From positions 1-36,292 of the forward strand of contig JARLJA010000150.1 in assembly GCA_031291445.1 (NCBI GenBank): a DNA stretch of 36,292 nucleotides, given 5' to 3'. A model generated the notes under the pieces. That model had not been told where the DNA came from. It saw nothing but the letters and a program-made list of their open reading frames with translations, and made no database searches. Within the stretch, counting starts at the first letter, position 1. The number at the start of each line of letters is the position of its first letter. This document shows, piece by piece, positions 1 to 7,581 of the stretch. This DNA comes from Xanthobacteraceae bacterium. Lineage in GTDB: Bacteria; Pseudomonadota; Alphaproteobacteria; Rhizobiales; Xanthobacteraceae. The position numbers were made by a program, and so were the translations under genes.

Positions 1-135
1 ACGACCACGCATCCTGCACCCCTGGCCCCACGTCCGCTTCGCCGTCACACACCCGAGGTGGGAGCCGTATGCCCGAATTGGGCCCGTACGGATCTGTGCG
101 GGGGGCGTCCAGTAATGGACGTCCCTACCGCGACC

Positions 136-172
136 GGCGCGCGAGAGCGCGCCGCCCCGGAATGACGACGGG
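136..172. repeat. Partial REP-like palindrome downstream of arsC
   Basis: A perfect 7-bp inverted repeat (GGCGCGC, loop GAGA, GCGCGCC, 136-153) is followed by CCGGAATGACGACGGG. The same hairpin-plus-GGAATGACG layout appears in the larger palindromic elements near 35.2 kb, so this looks like one arm of that repeat family. It lies beyond the arsC stop and could also act as a transcript end. The rest of 1-229 shows no credible gene. Confidence 0.45.
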
Positions 173-229
173 AGTATGGCAGGCTCGCGCGCGCTGCGCG
201 CCGCTCCGGCCTGACGCGCCGCCCGCCCC

Positions 230-634
230 CTACTTCCCCTCCACCACCTCGCCGTCTTCCTTGACGAAGCGGCCGATGTGCTGATTGGGCAGGATCTCCA
301 GCACCGCTTCCGACGGCCGGCACAGCCGCACCCCCTTGTCGGTCACCACGATCGGCCGGTTGATCAGGATCGGGTGGGCCAGCATCATGTCGATCATTTC
401 GTCGTCCGACCATTTCGGGTCGGCCAGCCCGAGCTCGCCATAGGGCGTGCCCTTCTCGCGCAGCAGCGCGCGCGGCGTCATTCCCATGGCGGCGAGCAGC
501 TCGACCAGCCGCGCCCGCGACGGCGGATCCTTCAGGTATTCGATCACGGTCGGCTCGACGCCGCTCTGGCGGATCATGGCGAGCGTGTTGCGGGAGGTGC
601 CGCATTTCGGGTTGTGGTAGATCGTCACGCTCAT
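230..634 (-). CDS. arsC: Arsenate reductase ArsC (glutaredoxin-coupled type)
   Basis: A cytoplasmic 134-residue enzyme that reduces arsenate to arsenite with glutathione and glutaredoxin. The catalytic Cys is C11 in NPKCGTSR, and R59, R93 and R106 sit where the E. coli plasmid enzyme has its oxyanion-binding arginines (60, 94, 107). Length and ends fit the ArsC/Spx fold. The ATG at 634 overlaps the aqpS stop by 4 bp (ATGA), so the two are translationally coupled. The open frame extends further upstream, but that part reads as a shadow of aqpS. In a rhizobial arsR-aqpS-arsC operon ArsC supplies arsenite to the AqpS channel. The arsH gene that often ends such operons is not in the window. Confidence 0.95.
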   Translation of the reverse strand: MSVTIYHNPKCGTSRNTLAMIRQSGVEPTVIEYLKDPPSRARLVELLAAMGMTPRALLREKGTPYGELGLADPKWSDDEMIDMMLAHPILINRPIVVTDKGVRLCRPSEAVLEILPNQHIGRFVKEDGEVVEGK

Positions 635-1332
635 GCGCGCGCCTCCTGGTCGGGTATCGGTTCGTTCGCCTGCGGATCCACCAGCCAGCCGACGACGAGG
701 AGCCCGACCACCGCGCCGGCCAGTTCGGCGGCAACGAAGCCGGGGAGATCGACCGGACGAATCCCCGAGAACGTGTTGGTCAGGGCGCGCGCGATCGCGA
801 CCGCCGGGTTGGCGAACGAGGTCGAGGCCGTGAACCAGTAGGCCGCGGTGATGTAGAGCCCGACCAGCCAGGCCACCGCGTCGCGCCGCGCCTTCAGTCC
901 GCCGAGAATGGTAAGGATGAGTCCGAAGGTCGCGACCCCCTCGGCGAACCACTGCGCGCCGCCGGTGCGCATCTTGACCGAGGCATCGATCAGCGGCAGC
1001 GCGAACATCAGGTGTGCGATCAGCACGCCGGCGATGCCGCCCGCCACCTGGGCGCCGGCATAGAGCGCGGCCTCCACGGGACGAAGCTCGCGCCGCAGCG
1101 CGAACACCAGCGACACCGCCGGATTGAAATGGGCGCCGGACACCGGCCCGAGCACGGTGATCAGGACCACCAGGATGGCGCCGGTCGGCAGCGTGTTGCC
1201 GAGCAGCGCCAGCGCGGTGTCCCTGGTCAGAGTCTCGGCCATGATGCCCGAGCCGACCACGGTGGCCACCAGCATCGCAGTGCCGAGCGCTTCCGCGGTG
1301 AGCCGGCGGGGCAGGTCGATCGACTGTTTCAT
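631..1332 (-). CDS. aqpS: Aquaglyceroporin AqpS (MIP channel, arsenite exit)
   Basis: A 233-residue inner-membrane major intrinsic protein. Both pore half-helix motifs are canonical NPA (N70-A72 in HFNPAVS and N175-A177 in FANPAVAI), and about six hydrophobic segments are visible. In Sinorhizobium meliloti, AqpS replaces the ArsB pump and lets arsenite made inside the cell leave down its gradient. Position between arsR and arsC supports the same role here. The start ATG at 1332 shares one base with the arsR stop codon (TGATG) and its own stop overlaps the arsC start. The alternative is a general glycerol or water channel; the operon context makes the arsenic role much more likely. Confidence 0.93.
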   Translation of the reverse strand: MKQSIDLPRRLTAEALGTAMLVATVVGSGIMAETLTRDTALALLGNTLPTGAILVVLITVLGPVSGAHFNPAVSLVFALRRELRPVEAALYAGAQVAGGIAGVLIAHLMFALPLIDASVKMRTGGAQWFAEGVATFGLILTILGGLKARRDAVAWLVGLYITAAYWFTASTSFANPAVAIARALTNTFSGIRPVDLPGFVAAELAGAVVGLLVVGWLVDPQANEPIPDQEARA

Positions 1333-1676
1333 CAGGCTGTGACCCTGGCGCGCCTGGGCGCCGGCTTGCAGGCGGGGACCGGCGCGCAGCTCTCGCCGCC
1401 GCAGCAGTTGTCGGTGAGAAAGCCGAGCAGCGCGTTCATGGTCTCGTAGCGGGCGGCGTAGATCATCGAGCGGCCGTCGCGGCGGACGCCGACGAGGTCG
1501 GCCTCGCGCAGCCGGTCGAGATGAAAGGTCAGGGTGTTGGGCGACACGCCGAGCCGGCCCGCGATCTCGCCGGCGGCGATGCCCTCGGGCCCGGCCTGCA
1601 CCAGCAGGCGATAGGCGTCGAGGCGGTTCTCCTGGGACAGCGCGCCGAGCGCGGCGAGGGCGTGGGGTTTTTTCAT
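1332..1676 (-). CDS. arsR: ArsR-family arsenic-responsive repressor
   Basis: A 114-residue winged-helix repressor with the helix-turn-helix at about residues 33-60 (IAGRLGVSPNTLTFHLDRL). The N-terminal CxC metal box of plasmid ArsR is absent. Instead the C-terminus carries C91, C92, C97 and C103 (DNCCGGESC), resembling the C-terminal three-Cys arsenite site of the Acidithiobacillus ferrooxidans-type ArsR. It is the first gene of arsR-aqpS-arsC and very likely autoregulates: two matching inverted repeats lie immediately upstream, one abutting the start codon. The ATG at 1676 is the natural start and keeps the full first helix. Confidence 0.93.
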   Translation of the reverse strand: MKKPHALAALGALSQENRLDAYRLLVQAGPEGIAAGEIAGRLGVSPNTLTFHLDRLREADLVGVRRDGRSMIYAARYETMNALLGFLTDNCCGGESCAPVPACKPAPRRARVTA

Positions 1677-1699
1677 ATTTCAGCGTTTATCGAAATGTC
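1675..1699. promoter_or_regulatory. Putative ArsR operator 1 (abuts arsR start codon)
   Basis: Inverted repeat of the form ATATTTCA-N9-GAAATGT. The arms ATTTC (1677-1681) and GAAAT (1692-1696) are complementary. It overlaps two bases of the arsR start codon (1674-1676, minus strand) and the ribosome-binding region. It matches operator 2 outside the 9-bp spacer. Confidence 0.65.
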
Positions 1700-1715
1700 G
1701 GCGGCGGCGCAAGGG

Positions 1716-1740
1716 ATATTTCAATGAACGTTGAAATGTA
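1716..1740. promoter_or_regulatory. Putative ArsR operator 2 (distal)
   Basis: A second copy of ATATTTCA-N9-GAAATGT, with extended perfect arms ATTTCAA (1718-1724) and TTGAAAT (1731-1737). It begins 41 bp from operator 1, close to four helical turns, so two dimers would bind the same face of the DNA. It most likely covers the arsR promoter. Confidence 0.7.
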
Positions 1741-1932
1741 TAGGAGGCGTGCTTGGCCACGGCGTGGCTGACCGCTCCGTGAATGATGATGTTAAAAATT
1801 GCAGCGATTGTGCGGCGGGGGACATTCTCCGATCCGTGCTCGCCATCGCGAGCGACCGGGCTTCCGCGGCGGACGCCGCCGAAAGACAGCGCCAGCAACA
1901 ATTGCATAACCTGATCTTCCGTTTTCGCTTTT

Positions 1933-2733
1933 TTACTCATCCAGGAAGGCGTGGACGGTGGCCAGAACCCTTTGATCGTCAAAATCGATGTGGCCCTTGC
2001 CATGGAACACGACAAACTTCTTGGTCGAATTGTGAATGAGATAGTAAAGAGCCCGGCCAAAGGAAATTGGAATCGTCTCGTCCTGATCGCCATGCATGAT
2101 GAGGACCGGTGCCTTGACTTGGCGAATCCTCTCATCTGAATGGAATGTATCCTTCAAGAGGAATGACAGCGGAAACATTGGAAACTGCTTCGAGGCGACC
2201 TCGAGAATTGAAGTATACGGGGCTTCAAGAATCAAAGCCCTGATCTTCCTTTCGCTTGCCATCTTGACCGCAACGCCGGTGCCGAGGGAATGGCCCCAAA
2301 CCACAATGTGATCCGGTGAAGCCTGTGTTGTCGCGAACTCGTAGGCGGCGTCGGCGTCGAGATGCAGTCCCTCTTCGGAGGGGCTGCCCGTCGAGCCCTC
2401 ATAGCCCCGATAGGATAACGCAAGCAATCCATCGCCATCGGCAACCAGGGCCCGGTCACGATCAACGCGCCAATTCAGAGTGTCGCCGTTGCCATGGAAA
2501 TAAATGAAGAGGTCCTTGCCGGGTTTGGGCGGCACATACCATGCCAGCAGTTTCTCGCCATCGGACGTGGTCAACGTGACTTCCTGTGCTTCGGGAAAGC
2601 CTGCATCCCTGGCGCTGACGTGATCCGCCAGCATTGGAAATACCAGGGAGCGTTGGGCGAGGTACAGATACAGGCACAGACCGCCATACGATACGGCTAT
2701 CAGGCTATAGAGCGCGATCAGTATTTTCCGCAT
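1933..2733 (-). CDS. Membrane-anchored alpha/beta hydrolase (ABHD13/Bem46-like)
   Basis: A 266-residue serine hydrolase with one N-terminal membrane segment (about residues 4-26), so the catalytic domain is probably periplasmic. The oxyanion region is FIYFHGNG (77-83). The nucleophile elbow is GHSLG (S149). The acid is D218 in HGDQDETIP and the histidine is H248 in GKGHIDF. The ATG at 2733 is preferred because GGGAG lies 9 bases upstream; an in-frame ATG at 2751 adds six residues but has no such site. The substrate cannot be told from sequence. G+C here is visibly lower (about 48-58% in lines counted by eye) than in neighbours, a hint of transfer. A FixK/FNR-type palindrome lies about 100 bp upstream. 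Confidence 0.85.
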   Translation of the reverse strand: MRKILIALYSLIAVSYGGLCLYLYLAQRSLVFPMLADHVSARDAGFPEAQEVTLTTSDGEKLLAWYVPPKPGKDLFIYFHGNGDTLNWRVDRDRALVADGDGLLALSYRGYEGSTGSPSEEGLHLDADAAYEFATTQASPDHIVVWGHSLGTGVAVKMASERKIRALILEAPYTSILEVASKQFPMFPLSFLLKDTFHSDERIRQVKAPVLIMHGDQDETIPISFGRALYYLIHNSTKKFVVFHGKGHIDFDDQRVLATVHAFLDE

Positions 2734-2824
2734 GTCATGCTGCTCCCGCATCGCATCGGGAATTCGGACATTTTTGCCCGCGATCTGCTTCGACGAGTGC
2801 TTACGTTTTTGAAGCGGGACAGAC

Positions 2825-2838
2825 TTGACCCAGGTCAA
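2825..2838. promoter_or_regulatory. FixK/FNR-type box upstream of the alpha/beta hydrolase
   Basis: TTGACCCAGGTCAA, a perfect palindrome with a 2-bp centre. It fits the TTGAY-N4-RTCAA form bound by FixK/FNR-family regulators in Bradyrhizobium. It overlaps the stop codon of the oxidoreductase gene and is centred about 98 bp from the hydrolase start codon, a usual distance for an activator site at -41.5 with a short leader. Only a weak -10 candidate (TAAGCA) is seen at the expected place. Confidence 0.45.
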
Positions 2839-5800
2839 TGCACAGGCGCTGGCGCCGTAGTACCGTGCGTTAGTCCATCCACCAGCGTATCGATCCGGGC
2901 GCGAACCTCGGCCATCGCCTTGAGCTTCACCGGCCCATAGCCGCGGATCTCCAGCGCGGCGGCGGCGATCGGCAGGAGCGGCGCGACGCCGCGCAGCGGC
3001 AGCTCGGCCAGCATCCGCGTGATCAGGTCCTCGAACCAGGAAATCAGCGCGCGCTCGGCGCGCCGCTCGGCGGTGTGGCCGAACGGATCGAACGGCGTGC
3101 CGCGCAGCCGCTTCATTCGAGCGAGCGCCTGAAACGGCAGCCGCAGCCACGACCCGAGGGCGATCTTGCGCGGCCGCCCGCGGGCGTCGCGGCCGGTCGG
3201 GATCAGCGGCGGCGCGAGGTGGTAGCTGATGCGGAAGTCGCCCTCGAACTCGCGCTTCAGGCGATCGACGAAGCCGGTTCCGACATGGAGCCGCGCCACC
3301 TCGTATTCGTCCTTGTAGGACATCAGCCGAAACAGCGCCCGCGCCACGGTCGCGGTCAGCGCCTCGGAGCCGAGCGAAGCTTCGGCGGCGCGGACGCGGT
3401 CGACGCGCGCGCGGTAGCGCGCGGCCCAGGCGGCGTCCTGATAGGCGGTGAGGAAGTCGACGCGGCGCGCGATCAGCGCGTCCAGGGTCTCGGGCGGTTC
3501 GCTCTCTGCCGGCGCCAGTGCGGCCGGGTCGGCGGCGGCGAGCCGGCCGACGGCGAAGGCGAGAGCGTTGAGGTCGGTGGCGACCGCGTTGAGCTCGATC
3601 GCTCGCATCAGCGCCGCGCGCGACACCGGCACCAGGCCGCGCTGCCAGGCGGCGCCGAGCATGATCATGTTGGCATAGACGCTGTCGCCGCAATGCGCTT
3701 CCGCCAGCGCATTGGCGTCGAAGGCCAGCGGCTCGGTGCCGATGGCCGCGCCGAGCGTCTCGAGCCGGCGGCCGACGTCGAGCGAGGCGTCGCGCATCCG
3801 CACCACGTCGCCGGTCGGCATCGCCGCAAGGTTGACCACCGCCCGGGTGCCGGCGCGATAGGTGGTCGAGGCCTTGGGCGCGGTCGAGACCACGATGTCG
3901 CAGCCGATCAGCGCGTCGGCGGCGCCGGCGTCGATCCGCGGCTGGAAGATGGCGTCGGGTGCGGCTGCGAGCCGCAGATAGCACAGCACCGGGCCGAACT
4001 TCTGGGCGAAACCCATGAAGTCGAGCACGCTGGCGCCCTTGCCCTCGAGATGGGCAGCCATCGCCACCAGCGCGCCAATGGTCACCACGCCGGTGCCGCC
4101 GACGCCGGTGACGAGCAGATCGAACGGCTGCGCCAGCGGCAGCTGTGCCGGCTCGTCCAGCGCCGCAGCTTTGGCCAGCACGTCGCCGCCGGCGGGGCGA
4201 TGGCGGCGCCGGCGCGCGCCTTCCAGGGTGACGAAGCTCGGGCAGAAGCCGTTGAGGCAGGACAGGTCGGTGTTGCAGGTCGACTGGTTGATCCGCCGCT
4301 TGCGGCCGAACGGCGTCTCCACCGGTTCGACGCTCAGGCAATTGGATTCCACCGAGCAGTCGCCGCAGCCCTCGCAGACCAGGTCGTTGATGGCGACGAG
4401 GCGCTGCGGCGCTGGCAGCTGGCCGCGCTTGCGGCGCCGCCGCTTCTCGGTGGCGCAGGTCTGGGCATAGATCAGCACGGTGACGCCCGGGACCTCGCGC
4501 AGCGCGCGCTGCACGGTGTCGAGCTCGCGGCGGTGGTCGAGCGTGGTGCCCGGCGGGAATTCGGCGAGGTCGAAACTGTCCGGCTCGTCGGAGACCAGCG
4601 CGATCCGGCTCACGCCCTCGGCGCGCACGCCGTGGGCGACCGCGGCGACGCTGAGCGGACCGTCGACCGGCTGGCCGCCGGTCATGGCGACGGCGTCGTT
4701 GTAGAGGATCTTGTAGGTGATGTTGGCCTTCGCCGCGATCGCCTGGCGGATCGCCATCGAGCCCGAGTGATAGTAGGTGCCTTCGCCGAGGTTCTGGAAG
4801 ATGTGACCGTTGCCGGTGAAGCGCGAGGAGGCCGCCCAGTTGACGCCTTCGCCGCCCATCTGGATCAGCGACGAGGTCTCGCGGTCCATCCAGCTCGCCA
4901 TGAAGTGGCAGCCGATGCCGGCCAGCGCGTGGCTGCCCTCGGGTACTTTCGTGGACGTGTTGTGCGGGCAGCCGGAGCAGAAATAGGGCGTGCGGGTGGC
5001 GCCGGCGATCTCGATCAGCCGGCCTTGCCGCGGCGCGAGCGCCCGCGCCTTGTCCGGCAGGCGCAGCTCGGGAAAGAACGCGTCGAGGCGCTGCGCCACG
5101 ATCGGCGCCAGCAGGCGCGGCGACAGTTCGCCGATCCAGGGCACGAGATCCGCGCCGTGCTCGTCGGTCTTGCCGACCATGCGCTGCGGCTTGGAGCCCG
5201 GAAAGTCGTAGAAATATTCCTTGAGCTGGCTCTCGATGATGCCGCGCTTCTCCTCGACGACCAGCACTTCCTCCTTGCCCTGGATGAAGTCCAGCGTGTC
5301 GCGCACCGCGAGCGGCCACACCATGCCGATCTTGTAGATGTCGATGCCGAGCGCCCGGCAGGCGGGCTCGTCGATGCCGAGGAGCCGCAGCGCCTCCATC
5401 AGGTCGAGATGGCCCTTGCCGGTGGTGACGATGCCGTAGCGCGCCCGCGCGACGGCGTAGACGTGGCGATCGATCGGGTTGGCCTCGACGAAGGCCTGCA
5501 CCGCGCGCTTCTTGGCGGCGAGCCGCGCCTCGATCTGCGGCCCCGGCAGGTCCGGCCAGCGATAGTGCAGCCCGCCCGGCGGCGCGGCGAACTGCGGCGT
5601 CGCGAAGGCGCGCGGCGGCGCGAGCGCGACCGAAGCGCCGGATTCCACCGTCTCCGACACCGCCTTGAAGCCGACCCACATGCCGGAGAACCGCGACAGC
5701 GCGTAGCCGTATTCGCCGAACGAGAGATACTCGGCGACCGAGGCGGGATTGAGCGTCGGCATGAAGAAGGTCATGAAGGCGACGTCGGACTGGTGCGGCA

Positions 5801-6296
5801 TCGACGAGGACACGCAGCCGTGGTCGTCGCCGGCCACCACCAGCACGCCGCCGTTGGGCGAGGAGCCGTAGGCGTTGCCGTGCTTGAGCGCGTCGCCGGC
5901 GCGGTCGACGCCGGGTCCCTTGCCGTACCACAGCGCGAACACGCCCTCGACCTCGCGCGAACTTTGCGTCTCCACCTGCTGGGTGCCGAGCACGGCGGTG
6001 GCGGCGAGATCCTCGTTGACCGCCGGCATGAAGGTGACGCCGAGCTCGCGGCACAGCGCCTCGCTGCGCCACAGCTCCTGGTCGACCGCGCCGAGCGGCG
6101 AGCCGCGATAGCCCGAGACGAAGCCCGCGGTGTGGCGGCCGGCGGCGCGGTCGCGCCGCGCCTGGTCGAGCACGATGCGCACGATCGCCTGCGTCCCGGT
6201 GAGATAGACGCGGCCGCTTGCGCGCGCATAGCGGTCGGCGAGGGCGTAGGCGTCGAGGGGCGCATTGTCGCTGGTTTGGGCGGTTGATGCCGTCAT
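2835..6296 (-). CDS. Indolepyruvate ferredoxin oxidoreductase, fused alpha-beta form
   Basis: A 1153-residue cytoplasmic enzyme that oxidatively decarboxylates aryl-pyruvates (from Trp, Phe or Tyr transamination) to aryl-acetyl-CoA with ferredoxin as electron acceptor. The N-terminal part is the pyruvate-oxidoreductase-like domain. The thiamine-diphosphate domain contains YFCSGCPHNTS (about residue 440) and GIGCHFMASWMDRET. Iron-sulfur ligands follow (CEGCGDC about 635-645; CNTDLSCLNGFC about 673-684), then a gamma-type domain starting at VTGVGGTGVV (about 725). The single-chain IorA-IorB fusion is usual in proteobacteria. The ATG at 6296 has GGAGGA 8 bases upstream; the longer open frame runs into a repeat. 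It is divergent from an Lrp/AsnC regulator, which fits amino-acid control. Confidence 0.93.
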   Translation of the reverse strand: MTASTAQTSDNAPLDAYALADRYARASGRVYLTGTQAIVRIVLDQARRDRAAGRHTAGFVSGYRGSPLGAVDQELWRSEALCRELGVTFMPAVNEDLAATAVLGTQQVETQSSREVEGVFALWYGKGPGVDRAGDALKHGNAYGSSPNGGVLVVAGDDHGCVSSSMPHQSDVAFMTFFMPTLNPASVAEYLSFGEYGYALSRFSGMWVGFKAVSETVESGASVALAPPRAFATPQFAAPPGGLHYRWPDLPGPQIEARLAAKKRAVQAFVEANPIDRHVYAVARARYGIVTTGKGHLDLMEALRLLGIDEPACRALGIDIYKIGMVWPLAVRDTLDFIQGKEEVLVVEEKRGIIESQLKEYFYDFPGSKPQRMVGKTDEHGADLVPWIGELSPRLLAPIVAQRLDAFFPELRLPDKARALAPRQGRLIEIAGATRTPYFCSGCPHNTSTKVPEGSHALAGIGCHFMASWMDRETSSLIQMGGEGVNWAASSRFTGNGHIFQNLGEGTYYHSGSMAIRQAIAAKANITYKILYNDAVAMTGGQPVDGPLSVAAVAHGVRAEGVSRIALVSDEPDSFDLAEFPPGTTLDHRRELDTVQRALREVPGVTVLIYAQTCATEKRRRRKRGQLPAPQRLVAINDLVCEGCGDCSVESNCLSVEPVETPFGRKRRINQSTCNTDLSCLNGFCPSFVTLEGARRRRHRPAGGDVLAKAAALDEPAQLPLAQPFDLLVTGVGGTGVVTIGALVAMAAHLEGKGASVLDFMGFAQKFGPVLCYLRLAAAPDAIFQPRIDAGAADALIGCDIVVSTAPKASTTYRAGTRAVVNLAAMPTGDVVRMRDASLDVGRRLETLGAAIGTEPLAFDANALAEAHCGDSVYANMIMLGAAWQRGLVPVSRAALMRAIELNAVATDLNALAFAVGRLAAADPAALAPAESEPPETLDALIARRVDFLTAYQDAAWAARYRARVDRVRAAEASLGSEALTATVARALFRLMSYKDEYEVARLHVGTGFVDRLKREFEGDFRISYHLAPPLIPTGRDARGRPRKIALGSWLRLPFQALARMKRLRGTPFDPFGHTAERRAERALISWFEDLITRMLAELPLRGVAPLLPIAAAALEIRGYGPVKLKAMAEVRARIDTLVDGLTHGTTAPAPVH

Positions 6297-6336
6297 GGCC
6301 GAACTCCTCCCTGGCGGGACCGCGAAAGCGCTGCTC

Positions 6337-6472
6337 GTCATCCCGAGATGCGCGCTCTTGCGCGCCTCGAAGGATGACAGCCCGTCCGGGCCGTCCATCC
6401 TTCGAGGCTCGCCGCGCGTTGCGCTCCAACGTGAAGGCAGCGACGGGGCGCGGCTCGCACCTCAGAATGACG
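6337..6472. repeat. REP-like double hairpin upstream of the oxidoreductase
   Basis: The first hairpin spans 6337-6378: outer arms GTCATCC/GGATGAC, then CGAG/CTCG, then GCGCGC, loop TCTT, GCGCGC. A second, less perfect palindrome runs from CATCCTTCGAGG (about 6396) to CCTCAGAATGACG (about 6472). This CATCCTTCGAGG...TCAGAATGACG style is frequent between genes in Bradyrhizobium and Rhodopseudomonas. It occupies the untranslated leader side of the oxidoreductase gene. Confidence 0.75.
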
Positions 6473-6499
6473 GGTCTGGATTGCGCGAGTTTGCGTCCG

Positions 6500-6594
6500 G
6501 GCGGGTGGCAGATGTGTTCCATTTCTTCTTGAATTCGAGCGAATTTGGTAAGATTGTTCGATTTATCGCAAAATTCAGATTGAATTATCCGAAA
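6500..6594. promoter_or_regulatory. AT-rich divergent control region (oxidoreductase / Lrp regulator)
   Basis: An AT-rich island in otherwise GC-rich DNA, containing several TTCGA/GAATT half-palindromes (for example GAATTCGAGCGAATTT and TTCGATTTATCGCAAAATTC). Such clustered, degenerate AT-rich repeats are typical of Lrp/AsnC binding regions. I infer that the adjacent regulator binds here; no single consensus site is clear. Confidence 0.5.
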
Positions 6595-6606
6595 ATGGAG
6601 TTCCCG

Positions 6607-7068
6607 ATGATCGAACCGCAGGACCGCCGGCTGCTGCGCGAGCTGCAGCGCGACAGCCGCCGCAGCAACCAGCAACTCGCCGACGAACTCGGCATGTCGC
6701 CGTCGGCCTGCTGGCGCCGGGTGCACGCGCTGGAGCAGGCGGGCATCGTCACCCGCTACGCCGCGCTGGTCGATCGTGACAAGGCGGGTTTCGCCACCTC
6801 CGCGATCCTCCACGTCTCGCTTGACCGCCATGATGAGAAATTCGTGGCCGGGTTCGTCGCGCGGGTGAGGCGCCGGCCCGAAGTGCTGGAATGCTTCGCC
6901 ACCACCGGCGACGCCGACTATCACCTGCGCGTGGTGGTCGCCGACATGGCGGCCTACAACCGCTTCCTCGACGAGTTCATGTTCAAGATTCCCGGCCTGC
7001 GCCACGTCCGCACCAACGTGATCCTCAAGGAGATCAAATACGACATCGCGCTGCCGTTCGAGGGCTAG
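6607..7068 (+). CDS. Lrp/AsnC-family transcriptional regulator
   Basis: A 153-residue regulator. The N-terminal winged helix-turn-helix is IEPQDRRLLRELQRDSRRSN and onward, with recognition region MSPSACWRRVHALE. The C-terminal RAM/AsnC ligand-binding domain (ILHVSL... to LKEIKYDIALPF) follows. The start at 6607 is chosen because GGAG (6597-6600) lies 6 bases upstream; the ATG at 6595 overlaps that site. Family members sense amino acids as octamers. Divergent placement beside indolepyruvate oxidoreductase suggests that it controls aromatic amino acid breakdown; that link is inferred. It could be called bkdR- or lrp-like, but no specific symbol is justified. Confidence 0.92.
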   Translation: MIEPQDRRLLRELQRDSRRSNQQLADELGMSPSACWRRVHALEQAGIVTRYAALVDRDKAGFATSAILHVSLDRHDEKFVAGFVARVRRRPEVLECFATTGDADYHLRVVVADMAAYNRFLDEFMFKIPGLRHVRTNVILKEIKYDIALPFEG

Positions 7069-7408
7069 GGGAGTGGATTGGATTTGGCATTCGACCACCC
7101 CGAAATCCCAAACTCGACTAGAAGTTTACAATTTCCGGTGGTACTTTGATTTCGACATTCGCAAAGCGGCTGCTGAAATGCGATGCGAATGCTAGAATCA
7201 GACCATGCGTGTGCCGTCTCCGCGTTCCGGAGGTGCGAGCAGACATCAGCAAAATCAAGGCGCTGGTTTGCAGTGTGACAGCGGCAAGACATCCTGGCGT
7301 TGATTTGAAATAGGAAATCCATCTGCAATTGATCACTCCGATTTTACCGTTCGTTATTTCTTCTATTGGATGCTGCCTCACGTCACCCACTCACACGATG
7401 AGGCTGAA
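7069..7408. other. Lower-GC spacer, no credible gene
   Basis: About 340 bp at roughly 45-50% G+C in lines counted by eye, clearly below the surroundings. Short open frames on the minus strand (up to 90 codons) show no recognisable protein pattern. It probably holds the pilin promoter and old insertion debris. Confidence 0.4.
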
Positions 7409-7573
7409 ATGACGCGCATCCTGCAGGCTTTCCTGGACGACGAGAACGGCGCCACGGCCATCGAGTATGGTCTGATCGCCGCCGGCATCGCCCTCGCCAT
7501 CATCGCGGCGGTGAATTCGCTCGGCACGGCGCTGAGCTCGAACTTCTCCTCGATCAGCTCTTCGCTGAAGTAG
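7409..7573 (+). CDS. Flp/Fap-type pilin
   Basis: A 54-residue type IVb prepilin of the Flp family. A short N-terminal leader ends in ENG, followed by ATAIEYGLIAAGIALAI, with the Glu-Tyr pair at positions 5-6 of the mature protein and a single hydrophobic helix. A TadV-type peptidase would cut after the Gly. The start at 7409 gives the normal leader length; an upstream in-frame start would add 13 polar residues. No tad/cpa assembly genes lie in this window, so it is either an orphan paralogue or served by a machinery elsewhere. A GC hairpin follows the stop. Confidence 0.92.
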   Translation: MTRILQAFLDDENGATAIEYGLIAAGIALAIIAAVNSLGTALSSNFSSISSSLK

Positions 7574-7581
7574 CGTCGCCG

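Noticed and set aside
3075-6287. A 1070-codon plus-strand open frame antisense to the oxidoreductase gene
   Set aside because: Arg/Ala/Gly/His-rich composition typical of a GC-rich mirror frame; no domain pattern, and the minus strand encodes a complete, motif-bearing enzyme.
2734-7098. An open frame joining the hydrolase to a 1400-codon N-terminal extension
   Set aside because: The extension is an out-of-frame reading of the oxidoreductase and of the Lrp gene's opposite strand; the hydrolase has its own start, ribosome-binding site and membrane anchor.
7118-7390. A 90-codon minus-strand open frame in the spacer before the pilin
   Set aside because: No ribosome-binding site of note, no recognisable pattern, and it overlaps the probable pilin promoter.
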